Assembly: GCA_012522805.1 (NCBI GenBank)
Contig: JAAYJS010000023.1
Span: 57,976-121,975 of the forward strand
Origin: Eubacteriaceae bacterium
GTDB lineage: Bacteria > Bacillota > Clostridia > Eubacteriales > Eubacteriaceae
Direction: 5' to 3'
DNA length: 64,000 bases
The translations under genes and the position numbers were made by a program. The notes beneath the pieces are model-generated. The model was not told where the DNA came from. It worked only from the letters and a program-made list of their open reading frames with translations, and did not search any database. Below, piece after piece: positions 1 to 10,010 of the stretch. The first letter of the stretch is position 1, and every line of letters begins with the position of its first letter.

Positions 1-226
1 AAAACGCTACAGGCATGCGCAAGTCCCAAATGACAAAATTGCTCACCGCATCAGCTTTCATTACCAAACCCTTTAGTGTTTCGCCTAAGGTAAGGTCTGC
101 ATTGCCGACAAAGAGATTGACGAGTGTACTGACAAGGATCATGATGGATAATCCGACAATCAACAACACTTTTTTATAAGTGAGAGATCTGTAAATGCGT
201 CGCGCTTCTCGGGTCGTGCTATTCAT
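1..226 (-). CDS. FecCD/BtuC-type ABC transporter permease, N-terminal part (runs off the window)
   Basis: Reverse-strand translation MNSTTREARRIYRSLTYKKVLLIVGLSIMILVSTLVNLFVGNADLTLGETL...IWDLRMPVAF resembles the FecCD N-terminus; downstream of the binding protein. Confidence 0.75.
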   Translation of the reverse strand, partial: MNSTTREARRIYRSLTYKKVLLIVGLSIMILVSTLVNLFVGNADLTLGETLKGLVMKADAVSNFVIWDLRMPVAF

Positions 227-1373
227 CGAGGGATTCACCTAATTTGTAAAACCAAACGCCGTCTTCATAATCTAGTAACATGAATTTTTCATAGAACTCT
301 TTTAAATTTGCATCCGGGTCCAAATCTTGAAACTCTTCGGGATACAGAATTTTTGCTATTTTTTGTGTCGGATAAAAGGTAAAATAGTTTCTGGCATGAT
401 CGTGGAAGAAGGTATATACGTCTTTATTCTGGACTGCGGAGAGCTTATCCCAGCCTGTGCGTTGAATGTATTGCCCAACGGTATTGTCCATACTTTCCTG
501 TGCCTCTGCCGGTGTGAGATAACCGAGATGTCCTGTTACAAAAATATAATTCGGATCCGTTGTAATCAAATACTCGGGGTCTATTTTGCTCGTTTCACCG
601 ACGTGACCAACCGCAATATTATCGCCGCCGACGTATTGGATGATACTCCCCCATCCGTCTTGAATACCGGTCGAGTCGTATTCGTCCTTGGAGCCGGAAC
701 CTTTTTCCTGATACACCGTGGGTTTTTCGGCTTTATCCGGCAGGTTTTTTTTCGAGACCAATGCAAATTGCTTGTCTAAAAAATCGCTGATCTCTTCTGC
801 TCGCTCTTCTTTGTTAAAGACTTTCCCCAATAGCTTTGTCGCTTCTTGTGGGGCGGAGAATGGATCCTTCGGCATACTCAACATCAAGGTCGGAATGCCC
901 ACTTCTTCTAGTTTCTTTGCAGCTTCCAAGGGTTTTTCGCTGAATCTGCTGGAGGTGTTCACAATAAAAAGGTCGGGTTTCAATGCAATCATCTGCTCCA
1001 CATCATAACCTTGTTTACCGCCTCCTCCGATGACGGGTAAGTCTTGGAGCTTAGGATACCTTTCTCCTTATATTTTTTGAAATTCTTTGAGACTGCCCGA
1101 GGAGCCGACCCCTACAAACATATCCGTAAAGTCTTCGCCGACAACGGCTATGCAAGCTTCCGCCGCGTCCCATTGATTGACGATAACCCGCTTCACCGGG
1201 GTTTTGATGGTCACTTCTCGGTCCATCATATCCGTCAAGGTGATTTCTTTTTCCACCTCATCCGCTGTGTCCGCCGCTTGATCGGTTGTACCGTCACTCC
1301 GGTTGTTCGGCGCACAACTGCATAAAGACAGGATCAGCACACCGATGACCAACCACAAAACCATTCTTTTCAT
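219..1373 (-). pseudogene. Corrinoid/siderophore-type ABC substrate-binding lipoprotein, reading frame interrupted by an in-frame TAA at 1068-1070
   Basis: Lipoprotein signal MKRMVLWLVIGVLILSLCSCAP; ORFs 1068..1415 and 219..1001 are in the same frame and join as ...SLKEFQKI*GERYPKLQDLPVIGGGGKQGYDVEQMIALKPDLFIV. Confidence 0.75.
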
Positions 1374-1400
1374 AAACTTTTCTCCTTTCGATTTTGGGCT

Positions 1401-1428
1401 AAAAAAAGAGCCCACAGCGAAGGCTCAC
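1401..1428 (-). terminator. Intrinsic terminator hairpin, probable riboswitch expression platform
   Basis: Minus strand GTGAGCCTTCGCTGTGGGCTCTTTTTTT, between the riboswitch and the lipoprotein start. Confidence 0.75.
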
Positions 1429-1474
1429 GTTTTTGGTTAATCAATTTCAGAGAATTGATTAACGCATCAACTCT

Positions 1475-1670
1475 GTTTTCATCGCTCGTAAAAACAGAAT
1501 TACATCGGTATGGCAAAGTATTCCGACTTAAGAACGATGTTGTGAGACGTTTCATCGGATGAACCGTTGGATCTCAATCGTTCAATTACGGCAGCGGGAC
1601 TGCGTGGGAGTTACACCCAACTTCCTTCGCTTCAACTTGTAATGTGATTTTGAATACCATTTCAGTATAG
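1475..1670 (-). promoter_or_regulatory. Cobalamin riboswitch (boundaries approximate)
   Basis: Minus strand has GGGTGTAACTCCCACGCAGTCCCGCTGCCGTAA and AAGTCGGAATACTTTGCCAT, matching conserved cobalamin riboswitch core elements; upstream of a corrinoid-type ABC system. Confidence 0.8.
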
Positions 1671-1873
1671 GGTAACCCAGCCATGATGTCAATTGAAAAT
1701 TGAAACTTCTATAATTTTTCATTTCTTAGATTGAAACCGGTGTCGATCTTCTTGTTGAGGCTCTATGGCAACACCCACCTTGCTTTTATGTACCCCGATT
1801 AAGTTGATAGGACCCTAGCGCCACGGATGGACAGGGTTTGGTATCCCATTGATTTAAGGACATGGCACTAAAT

Positions 1874-1906
1874 AAAAAAAGCCACCGGAGAATTCAATTC
1901 CGGGGC
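1874..1906 (-). terminator. Intrinsic terminator downstream of thiN
   Basis: Minus strand AGCCCCGGAATTGAATTCTCCGGTGGCTTTTTTT. Confidence 0.75.
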
Positions 1907-1918
1907 TCGTTGGATGCT

Positions 1919-2584
1919 TTACAATACTTTGTTGTGTCCATCTGTGGTTAATACAGCGACCATCAGAACACCTTTTTTAAGGGATATACTCTGTGTGGAT
2001 TCAGAGGTCACATTGCTGATTCCATAGCCGGGATTGCTGAGCCTTAGGGTGGCATCCTTTAAAGGATATTGAAAACCCTCGAGGGTGACGCCCTCGCAAG
2101 CATTGCTGAATGAGAGTATGGAAACGGTGGTTCCTATTGGCAAATTCAAATGCAGCTCTTGATCTACGAGGGTGATGCATTGCTCCGAGTTGATGATGGT
2201 CGCCGGTATTTGCTTTGCCAGTAATTCGTTCAACAAAAGTAAATTGCCGTAACTATGGTCAAAGCGCGATCCCACACCGCCATAGACATCGATGGCCGTA
2301 GCACCCATTTTCAAGGCGGCGGTAACTGCCAATTGTGTGTCGGTTTCATCTTTTTCCGGCGAATATTCCAAAATTTCCACACCCCTTTGCATATAATCGG
2401 CTTTCGTATGGGGATCGATGGAATCCAAATCGCCGATGATCAGATCCGGACGGTACCCGATGTGGTGCAAAAAATCCGAACCACCGTCGACGCCGATCAC
2501 ACGGTCGTAGATCCTATTTTTAAATGTCTCTTGAATTTCATTTTTTTTACCGTAATGACCATTTGCAAAAATGGCTACTCTCAT
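1919..2584 (-). CDS. thiN: Thiamine pyrophosphokinase
   Basis: MRVAIFANGHYG...DRVIGVDGGSDFLHHIGYRPDLIIGDLDSI; start trimmed to MRVAIF; next to rsgA. Confidence 0.85.
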   Translation of the reverse strand: MRVAIFANGHYGKKNEIQETFKNRIYDRVIGVDGGSDFLHHIGYRPDLIIGDLDSIDPHTKADYMQRGVEILEYSPEKDETDTQLAVTAALKMGATAIDVYGGVGSRFDHSYGNLLLLNELLAKQIPATIINSEQCITLVDQELHLNLPIGTTVSILSFSNACEGVTLEGFQYPLKDATLRLSNPGYGISNVTSESTQSISLKKGVLMVAVLTTDGHNKVL

Positions 2585-3471
2585 CAGTATTTGTTCTCCG
2601 TTTTTTCCAGCAGTTGAAGGTAGAATTTGTAGCGTTGTGGCGATATTTCTTTTCTTTCCAATTGCTTTTTGATGGCACAATTCGGTTCGTTTAAGTGAAC
2701 ACAATCATTGAATTTACACCCTGCATTATCAAATTCTCTAAAATAATATTTTAAAGTTTCCCTTTCGATATTTTCCCCTAATTCTATGGAGGTAAATCCC
2801 GGTGTATCCACAATGGCACCACCCGCTTCCAAGGGGACCAGCTCCACATGTCGGGTCGTATGACGTCCGCGCAACACTTTTTTGCTGATTTCTCCAATTT
2901 CCATTTGTGCTTCGGGAATCATGGCATTGATCAAAGTCGATTTGCCCGTTCCGGAGGGGCCTGCCAGAAACGATGTTTTGCCGATCAGGCGCTCTCTAAT
3001 CTCGTGGATCATCCGATCCCGTTCTTCATCAAACCCCACGATGTACATGGGATAGTCCGTAGCATACAAATAGTCTTGAATGTTTGAAAGGGCTTTTTCC
3101 CCTGCTAGATCGGATTTTGTGAAGCAGAGAATCACCTCTACCTTATTGTATTCGCATTGCACTAAAAGTTTTGTCATAACGCCAAAATTTGGTGGCGGGT
3201 TGTTCATAGAGAAGACCAACACAGCTGTATCCACATTGGCAACCGGCGGGCGCAAAAAATAATTACGCCTCTCCTTGATCTCTTCAATAACGTAGTGACC
3301 GTCATCTTCTTGGTTGACGATCACATGGTCTCCGATAGCCGGCGTAATGTTTTTTAATCGCAATAATCCTCTTAAAGAGCATCGAATGGTTTCACCGGTA
3401 TCGGTAGATTTTACATCATAAAATCCACCGATTCCTTTTATAATAAATCCTTCTATCTTTTCTTTATTCAT
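2584..3471 (-). CDS. rsgA: Ribosome small subunit-dependent GTPase A
   Basis: GPSGTGKSTLINAMIP, DTPGFTSIEL, C-terminal Cys/His motif CKFNDCVHLNEPNC. Confidence 0.95.
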   Translation of the reverse strand: MNKEKIEGFIIKGIGGFYDVKSTDTGETIRCSLRGLLRLKNITPAIGDHVIVNQEDDGHYVIEEIKERRNYFLRPPVANVDTAVLVFSMNNPPPNFGVMTKLLVQCEYNKVEVILCFTKSDLAGEKALSNIQDYLYATDYPMYIVGFDEERDRMIHEIRERLIGKTSFLAGPSGTGKSTLINAMIPEAQMEIGEISKKVLRGRHTTRHVELVPLEAGGAIVDTPGFTSIELGENIERETLKYYFREFDNAGCKFNDCVHLNEPNCAIKKQLERKEISPQRYKFYLQLLEKTENKY

Positions 3472-3485
3472 CGTTCACCGTTCTA

Positions 3486-5270
3486 TTAAGTTTCCTCTCC
3501 CGGCGTATGAGGTGGTTCCGGTTGGGCAGGTGTTGGGGGGTCCGTTTTATCATCTTTAAAAAACGGATCGGTTTTCTTAGGTTTTCCGGTAGAGACGACA
3601 AAGTTAACGGCGGTACGACTTTCAATTTCCGTACCCTCTGCGGGGCTTTGTGAAATGACCAAACCCGCAGCGTAAAAATCGCTTTCTGCAGTCGTAATGG
3701 TCCCTACGGTTAAGCCGTTGTTGCTGATGCGTGCCCGAGCATCGGCTTCGGTTAAACCGACAATACCCGGAACAACCACTAAGTCCTTGCCCTTGGAAAT
3801 AAACAAAGTGACCTTGGTCCCCTCCGGTACGGAGGTACCCACGGATGGGCTGATGCCGTAAGCCATGCCCGACTCAACTTCGCTGTTGTGTTCTCGTTCA
3901 ATTTTTTCTATCATCAAATGGGCATTTTCTATGATACGTATCGCCTCGTCCTCTTTATAGCCGCGTACATCGGGAACTTCAACATTTTTAACACCCTTGG
4001 AAACGGTAACCCGAACGCTTTTACCCTTGGTGGTTTCCTTACCGGCCTCCGGGTTCTGACTGATAATATGTCCCGCTTGGATATTGGCATCGTTGACTTC
4101 CTTTTCAACTTCCAAGACTAATCCCAAGTCGGTGATTTCTTTTTGCGCTTCTTCCAAGCTTTTGTTATTTAAATCCGGTATGACAATGCGCTTTAAAAAG
4201 ACGGTGTTGATCAGAATGCCCGTGAGAACTGCCAAAACGGCAAGGCCAAAAACAAAACCTAAAATATTGTTTCTACGCTTTTTGCGCTTCGCTTGGATAA
4301 AATCCTGATCCAAAGTGTCGTCGTAATCCGGTTCGTACATGGGGTGGTCGGCGGCGGTGGTAACGGTAAAGACACCGTTGCCGGCGCCGACAGCATTTTG
4401 TGCACCGTCCTGTGCTAATACCACAGCCGATGCACCGAGGACTTCAGCGTTGACATCTTCTTTAATTCTTGTTAAATCCTCAATGAGCTCTTCCATGCTT
4501 TGGTAGCGATCATCGGGCTTTTTTTGTGTCAATTTCACGACGACCTCGTTAACTGAGTTCGGTATTTCAGGACGCAACTCCTGAGGGGGTACCAACTTGT
4601 CTTGAATATGCTTGATGGCAATGGTCACGGTGCTTTCTTCATCGAAGGGCAGCTCGCCCGTCAGAAGTTCGTAAAACATAATGCCTAAGGAATACAAGTC
4701 GGAACGCTCGTCAACAAAGGAACCTCGCGCTTGCTCCGGCGATATATAGTGTACCGAGCCCATGGTTTGATTGGTCATGGTAACGGTGGAGCTGGTAATG
4801 GCCCGTGCGATACCGAAATCTGCCACCTTGGGGGTATTGTCCTTTGTCAGCAAGATATTGTGGGGTTTGATATCTCGATGAATGATTTTATTTTCATGGG
4901 CACAACTCAAGGCTTCCGCTATGAGTACGATAAAATCGATGGCTTCTAAATAATCCAAATGTCCTTTTTTGTTCAGGTATTGTTTTAATGTGATGCCATC
5001 CACATATTCCATGATAATAAAATAGATGTCTTCCTCTACCCCAACGTCATAAATAGAAACGATGTTGGGATGGGTTAAGCCAGCGGCCGCTTGGGATTCC
5101 CTATCAAATTTTTTGATAAATTGTTCGTTTTCCGTGTACTCTTCTCTTAAAACTTTAATGGCTACATAGCGGTTCAGCTTGGTATCCAACGCTTTGTACA
5201 CATAAGCCATGCCGCCTCGCCCGATCAATTCCAGAATCTCGTAACGGTCGTTCAATACTTTATTGATCAT
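3486..5270 (-). CDS. prkC: PASTA-domain Ser/Thr protein kinase
   Basis: Hanks kinase motifs (HRDIKPHNILL, DFGIA), TM helix, PASTA repeats; adjacent to a PP2C phosphatase. Confidence 0.95.
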   Translation of the reverse strand: MINKVLNDRYEILELIGRGGMAYVYKALDTKLNRYVAIKVLREEYTENEQFIKKFDRESQAAAGLTHPNIVSIYDVGVEEDIYFIIMEYVDGITLKQYLNKKGHLDYLEAIDFIVLIAEALSCAHENKIIHRDIKPHNILLTKDNTPKVADFGIARAITSSTVTMTNQTMGSVHYISPEQARGSFVDERSDLYSLGIMFYELLTGELPFDEESTVTIAIKHIQDKLVPPQELRPEIPNSVNEVVVKLTQKKPDDRYQSMEELIEDLTRIKEDVNAEVLGASAVVLAQDGAQNAVGAGNGVFTVTTAADHPMYEPDYDDTLDQDFIQAKRKKRRNNILGFVFGLAVLAVLTGILINTVFLKRIVIPDLNNKSLEEAQKEITDLGLVLEVEKEVNDANIQAGHIISQNPEAGKETTKGKSVRVTVSKGVKNVEVPDVRGYKEDEAIRIIENAHLMIEKIEREHNSEVESGMAYGISPSVGTSVPEGTKVTLFISKGKDLVVVPGIVGLTEADARARISNNGLTVGTITTAESDFYAAGLVISQSPAEGTEIESRTAVNFVVSTGKPKKTDPFFKDDKTDPPTPAQPEPPHTPGEET

Positions 5271-6006
5271 CGGTGCTTGCCCCTTTCTCTGTAAACAATA
5301 CAACGGTAATATTGTCCGTACCGCCGTTATCGTTTGCTTCGTTGATGAGGTTTTTTGCCGACACTTCTAAGTCATCTTGATCAATCAGCTCTTGAATTCG
5401 TTTTTCCAAGACCATATTGTATAAACCGTCGGTACAAAGCATAATCGTATCCTCAGCTTGGAGTGTGTATCGATAATAGTCTGTTCGGATTTTTTTGTCT
5501 GTTCCCAAAGCCCGAGTAATCACATTTTTTTGCGGATGCATCAATGCTTCTTGATTGGAAATGCGTCCTTCGTCCATCAAAACTTGTACCAAGGAATGGT
5601 CTTTCGTCAACTGTTCGATATCCTTTTCAGTGACGCGATACGCTCTGCTGTCTCCTATATGGACCAAGCACATATCTTGTCCACAAACAATTGCCATGGT
5701 TAAGGTCGTCGCCATTCCGGCAAGCTCTTGATTGGTATCGGCATATGCCAGCATCTCAGCATTCATTTCCGAGACAAAGTCCTGTAATTCCTCTTGAGAA
5801 AATAAATCCTCCATCTTGCAGGCGTTTTGTTTGATGTAATCGACAGCCATGTTGCTGGCGACATCGCCTGAACGATGTCCGCCAAGCCCGTCGGCCACTG
5901 CAAAAATATAATATTCTTGATTGTGGCATTCAATGGTTGCCGCAAGACAGGCATCTTGATTAATTTTTCTTTGTATTCCCACATGGGAGGAATAAGCACA
6001 ATTCAT
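5260..6006 (-). CDS. prpC: PP2C-family Ser/Thr phosphatase
   Basis: VADGLGGHRSGDVAS, HIGDSRAYR, CTDGLYNM, GGTDNITVV. Confidence 0.95.
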   Translation of the reverse strand: MNCAYSSHVGIQRKINQDACLAATIECHNQEYYIFAVADGLGGHRSGDVASNMAVDYIKQNACKMEDLFSQEELQDFVSEMNAEMLAYADTNQELAGMATTLTMAIVCGQDMCLVHIGDSRAYRVTEKDIEQLTKDHSLVQVLMDEGRISNQEALMHPQKNVITRALGTDKKIRTDYYRYTLQAEDTIMLCTDGLYNMVLEKRIQELIDQDDLEVSAKNLINEANDNGGTDNITVVLFTEKGASTDDQ

Positions 6007-6013
6007 CGGAGAG

Positions 6014-7036
6014 TCACCTCGTTAACACTTTGTGTCGCAATTGTCCACAAGCCGCATCGATATTTTTACCTATAATTCTTCTAATTGTACAGTTTAATCC
6101 GTGTCTTTTCAACTCAAGGGCAAATTTTTTTACATTTGGACTCGATTTGTATACACTTTCCTCTATGGGATTGAGGGGAATGAGATTGATATGTACAGGA
6201 ATTCTTCGATGAATAGCCGCTAAAGCTCGGACTTCTCGAAGACTGTCGTTGGTACCTTCCATGAGGGCGTACTCAAAGGTAATGCGCCTGCCGGTTTTCT
6301 CAAAATAATAGCGACAGGCCTCTACCAAGTCGTCGACGGAATAGGTTTTTGCAATGGGCATCAGTTTCTGTCGCTCACTGTCGATGGGGTGATGCAGAGA
6401 TACGGCTAAATTAATTTGCAGATTTTCTTCTGCTAAGGCACGGATTTGAGGTACCAAGCCGGAGGTCGACAAGGTGATATGTCGCTGCCCAATGCCCCAT
6501 GCGTTGTTGAGAAGATCGATAAATTGCAAAACATTGTCGTAGTTATCTAAGGGTTCTCCAATGCCCATCATCACCACATTGGAGATGCGCTCGCCGGAGG
6601 CTTCTTCCGCCAATGCAACTTGAGACAGCATTTCACCGGGTGTTAAGTTGCGCACCAATCCCTTTTTCGTTGAAGCGCAAAACTCACAACCCATGCGACA
6701 GCCCACTTGGGTGGAAATACAAAGACTCATGCCGTGATGATAATCCATCAGAACGCTCTCCACGGTTTGACCGTCTTCAAATTCTATTAAAAACTTGGAG
6801 GTCCCGTCATCGCTTTGCTGTTGCAGGATGCGGCCTGTATGAATATAAAAGTCTTTTTTTAAACGCTCCTTAAAATCCTTGGATAAACCTTTGATCCGGG
6901 AGATATCTTTTACTTTTTGTCGATACAAACCCTCGTAAAGCTGTTGGCCTCTAAACTTTTTTTCTCCAACATCGAGGGCTAATTGTTGGAGCTCCTTCAG
7001 AGTCCAACCGAAAATATTTTTTCTTTCTAAAGCCAT
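6014..7036 (-). CDS. rlmN: 23S rRNA (adenine2503-C2)-methyltransferase
   Basis: Radical SAM CEFCAS; GIGEPLDNYDNV; C-terminal IGKNIDAACGQL. Confidence 0.95.
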   Translation of the reverse strand: MALERKNIFGWTLKELQQLALDVGEKKFRGQQLYEGLYRQKVKDISRIKGLSKDFKERLKKDFYIHTGRILQQQSDDGTSKFLIEFEDGQTVESVLMDYHHGMSLCISTQVGCRMGCEFCASTKKGLVRNLTPGEMLSQVALAEEASGERISNVVMMGIGEPLDNYDNVLQFIDLLNNAWGIGQRHITLSTSGLVPQIRALAEENLQINLAVSLHHPIDSERQKLMPIAKTYSVDDLVEACRYYFEKTGRRITFEYALMEGTNDSLREVRALAAIHRRIPVHINLIPLNPIEESVYKSSPNVKKFALELKRHGLNCTIRRIIGKNIDAACGQLRHKVLTR

Positions 7037-8368
7037 TTAATGACCTCTATCCTTTTTCTGTAACTTACAAAGATAAAAACAATCGCTACCCCTTTCTTTC
7101 GGACAATAATAATGGTTGTCCAAATAGGGCGGTAGCTCGACCATGGCCAGTTCCGGGTGTTTTTCCATTATTTTAACTATTTGTTCTTCGTTTTCCGCAG
7201 GGTTGACGGTACAAGTGCTGTACAATAAAAAACCTCCGGGTTTTAAAACCTTGAAGGCGTTCTCCAATAAGGCAGCTTGTAGGGGCAGCAATTCCGAAAT
7301 GGCATTGGGGTCTGTTCGGTAGCGTATTTCCGGTTTCCTGCCGATGACCCCTAAACCGGAGCAGGGTGCATCCAACAAGACTTTATCGTAAAGCTCAAAT
7401 TCTGAGGGATTGTGGAGCCGCCCGTCCACCTGTTGGATTTGTATGTTGGTGAAACCCATGCGTTGGGCCGTACTGCGAATGAATTCTAAGCGGTGATCGT
7501 AAAGATCTCTGGCGACGATGGTGCCGGTGTTGGCCATGGCTTGTGCCAGATGGGTTGTCTTGCCACCGGGAGCGGCACACATATCCAAAATGCATTCCCC
7601 TTTTTGGGGTGCTAACCAATGGCCCGCCAACATAGCCCCTTCGTCCTGAATGGTAAAATGACCTTGGCGATAGGATTCGGTGTCGGTGATCAACAGCTCT
7701 TCCGGAATATCCTCCACATACAGCGCCTCTTCTGCCACCGTTCCCTTGGATATCTCAAAGCCTTGTGCCATCAAATCAGCCATGAGGCCATCCGGCGAGG
7801 TCTTCAATGTATTGGTTCGCAGGGTTAAGGGCGGCACGCGGTTGAGCCTTGAAAATAAAATTTCCACTTGCTCTTTCGAATAGACTTGTAAATATTTTTC
7901 CGTAATCCAATGTGGGACGGAATGGTTTAAAGCAAATTTTTCGTCGGAATCGGAAAGTTTTTCTATTTCCTTTTCCGGTGTGGTCTCCTGGTGCAAAAGC
8001 CCACGAAGAACCCCGTTAACAAACCCCCGTAGGGCCGGTTTAAATTTCTGGGCGGTTTTAACCGCTTCGTTGACTGCGGCATAAGCCGGCACGCGGTCTA
8101 AATAGTAAATTTGAAACAGGGCGATGCGTAAAATGACCAATGCCTCTGCATCCAGCTTTTTCATCGGCCTGTTGATACCCCGTGAGATCATCAGGTCCAG
8201 AGCCATTTGATTTTGCAAAACACCGTAGACCAGCGCCGTAAACAAGCGGGCGTCTTTTTCGGTCATGGATTGTTCATTGAGGCTTTTTTGCACCTCTTCA
8301 TTGGAAAAGGCCTTGCCTCCATTGATGGCCAGCAAGACCTTATAAGCTTTTCTTCTTGGATTTTCCAT
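7037..8368 (-). CDS. rsmB: 16S rRNA (cytosine967-C5)-methyltransferase
   Basis: NusB-like N-terminus, DMCAAPGGKTTHLAQ, LLDAPCSGLGVI, YSTCTVNPAENE. Confidence 0.95.
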   Translation of the reverse strand: MENPRRKAYKVLLAINGGKAFSNEEVQKSLNEQSMTEKDARLFTALVYGVLQNQMALDLMISRGINRPMKKLDAEALVILRIALFQIYYLDRVPAYAAVNEAVKTAQKFKPALRGFVNGVLRGLLHQETTPEKEIEKLSDSDEKFALNHSVPHWITEKYLQVYSKEQVEILFSRLNRVPPLTLRTNTLKTSPDGLMADLMAQGFEISKGTVAEEALYVEDIPEELLITDTESYRQGHFTIQDEGAMLAGHWLAPQKGECILDMCAAPGGKTTHLAQAMANTGTIVARDLYDHRLEFIRSTAQRMGFTNIQIQQVDGRLHNPSEFELYDKVLLDAPCSGLGVIGRKPEIRYRTDPNAISELLPLQAALLENAFKVLKPGGFLLYSTCTVNPAENEEQIVKIMEKHPELAMVELPPYLDNHYYCPKERGSDCFYLCKLQKKDRGH

Positions 8369-9060
8369 TAGCGTCTACTGTTTCTCAAAGCAATCAAACG
8401 TACCAAGTTTAACAACGCCGTAACCATCGAGGCGACATAGGTCAGTGCAGCTGCGGACAAAACCTTTTGAACGCCGCGGTTTTCCTCTGAGGTGACGATG
8501 TAATTTTGCTCTAGGACATTCAGCGCCCGGGAGGATGCGTTGAATTCGACCGGCAGGGTGATGACGTAAAATGCAAATGCGACGATGAATAATAAAATGC
8601 CCAAATTCATCAAGGTCATTCCTATATTGCTGTTACCCATAAAGAGACCGATTAAAAATAATGGCCACGAAGCGGTGGAAGCAATATTGCTGATGGGAAC
8701 GATGAAATTTCTAAAGCGCAGGGGTGCATAACCGCTGGCATCTTGTAAGGCATGGCCGGTTTCGTGAGCTGCAATACCCACCGCCGCAATGCTGTTGTTG
8801 TTGGCCACACCTTGGGATAAACGCAATATTTTAGTGCGCGGATCGTAGTGATCTGTCAACTCCCCGGCCACTTGTTCCACCCGAACGTGGTGTAAGCCGT
8901 AGGCATCCAAAATTTGTCGAGCTGCTTGTGTGCCCGTCAGGCCGTTTTGTGTTCTGACCTGAGAGTATTTATTATAAGCCGATTTGACCTTTGCTTGAGC
9001 AAATGCGGCCAAAATCATGCCGGGTATTAAGAGTATAAAGGTCCAATCATAAAAAAACAT
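8368..9060 (-). CDS. Zinc-dependent membrane metallopeptidase (YugP-like)
   Basis: AAHETGHALQDASGYAPL HEXXH-like motif, TM helices. Confidence 0.88.
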   Translation of the reverse strand: MFFYDWTFILLIPGMILAAFAQAKVKSAYNKYSQVRTQNGLTGTQAARQILDAYGLHHVRVEQVAGELTDHYDPRTKILRLSQGVANNNSIAAVGIAAHETGHALQDASGYAPLRFRNFIVPISNIASTASWPLFLIGLFMGNSNIGMTLMNLGILLFIVAFAFYVITLPVEFNASSRALNVLEQNYIVTSEENRGVQKVLSAAALTYVASMVTALLNLVRLIALRNSRR

Positions 9061-9071
9061 ATGCTTTCTCC

Positions 9072-10010
9072 TTAACTTAAAATCATTCCTTTTTCTATAT
9101 TTCTACCAAGCAAGAAAGACGGTGCATCCATACGCCTCTTTCCTGCTAATTGTACTTCCTTTAAGGTCAGGGCACCGTCGCTGGTTTTGATGATCAGCGC
9201 GTCCTTGGATTGCAACACCGTACCGGGCTTTTCGCTGCCGGAATAGGCTAAGGCTTCTGCTCCGAAACACTTCATTTTAACGCCGTCTAAGGTCGTGTAG
9301 GCACCGGGATAAGGATCTGTTCCCTGAATCAAATTGACGATGGTTTCCGTTGAATCTGCCCAATTGATTTTCCCCGTATCGCGGTCCACTTTCTCTGCAT
9401 AAGTTGCCAAAGCTTCGTCTTGCTTTTCGGGTTGAATGGTCCCCTTCACGTAACCCTCTATGGTTTCCAGTAACAATTTTGCGCCCATTTCAGCTAATTG
9501 ATCGTGGGCCGACCCCACCGTGGTGTGGTCCTCAACCTTTATACAATCCTTTGCGAGCATATCCCCGGTATCCATCCCCGTGTCCATTTTCATGATGGTC
9601 ACGCCGATTTCAGGACAGCCGTCCATCAGGGCTCTGTGAATGGGCGCAGCCCCTCTATAAGCCGGCAGTAAGGAACCATGAATGTTTAAGGCACCGTATG
9701 GAGGAAGGTTTAACAATTCTTCAGTCAAAATCTGACCATAGGCCGCCACCACAAATAAATCCGGTTGCAGCTCTCGCAGCGTTTCTAAAAATGTAGGATC
9801 TTTGACCTTCTCCGGTTGCAAGACGGGATAGCCCAATGCCAAGGCTTTCTCCTTGGCCGGTAAAAAACGTATCTTTTGCTTTCTGCCACTGGGTCTATCG
9901 GGCTGCGTCACTAAGGCTACGATCTCATAATCTGAATGGGACAAGGCATCCAACATCGGGCATGAGAATTCACTGGAGCCGAATGCGACGATTCTAAGAT
10001 TTTTCTTCAT
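9072..10010 (-). CDS. fmt: Methionyl-tRNA formyltransferase
   Basis: FGSSEFSCPMLDAL; LLPAYRGAAPIHRAL; next to def. Confidence 0.95.
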   Translation of the reverse strand: MKKNLRIVAFGSSEFSCPMLDALSHSDYEIVALVTQPDRPSGRKQKIRFLPAKEKALALGYPVLQPEKVKDPTFLETLRELQPDLFVVAAYGQILTEELLNLPPYGALNIHGSLLPAYRGAAPIHRALMDGCPEIGVTIMKMDTGMDTGDMLAKDCIKVEDHTTVGSAHDQLAEMGAKLLLETIEGYVKGTIQPEKQDEALATYAEKVDRDTGKINWADSTETIVNLIQGTDPYPGAYTTLDGVKMKCFGAEALAYSGSEKPGTVLQSKDALIIKTSDGALTLKEVQLAGKRRMDAPSFLLGRNIEKGMILS

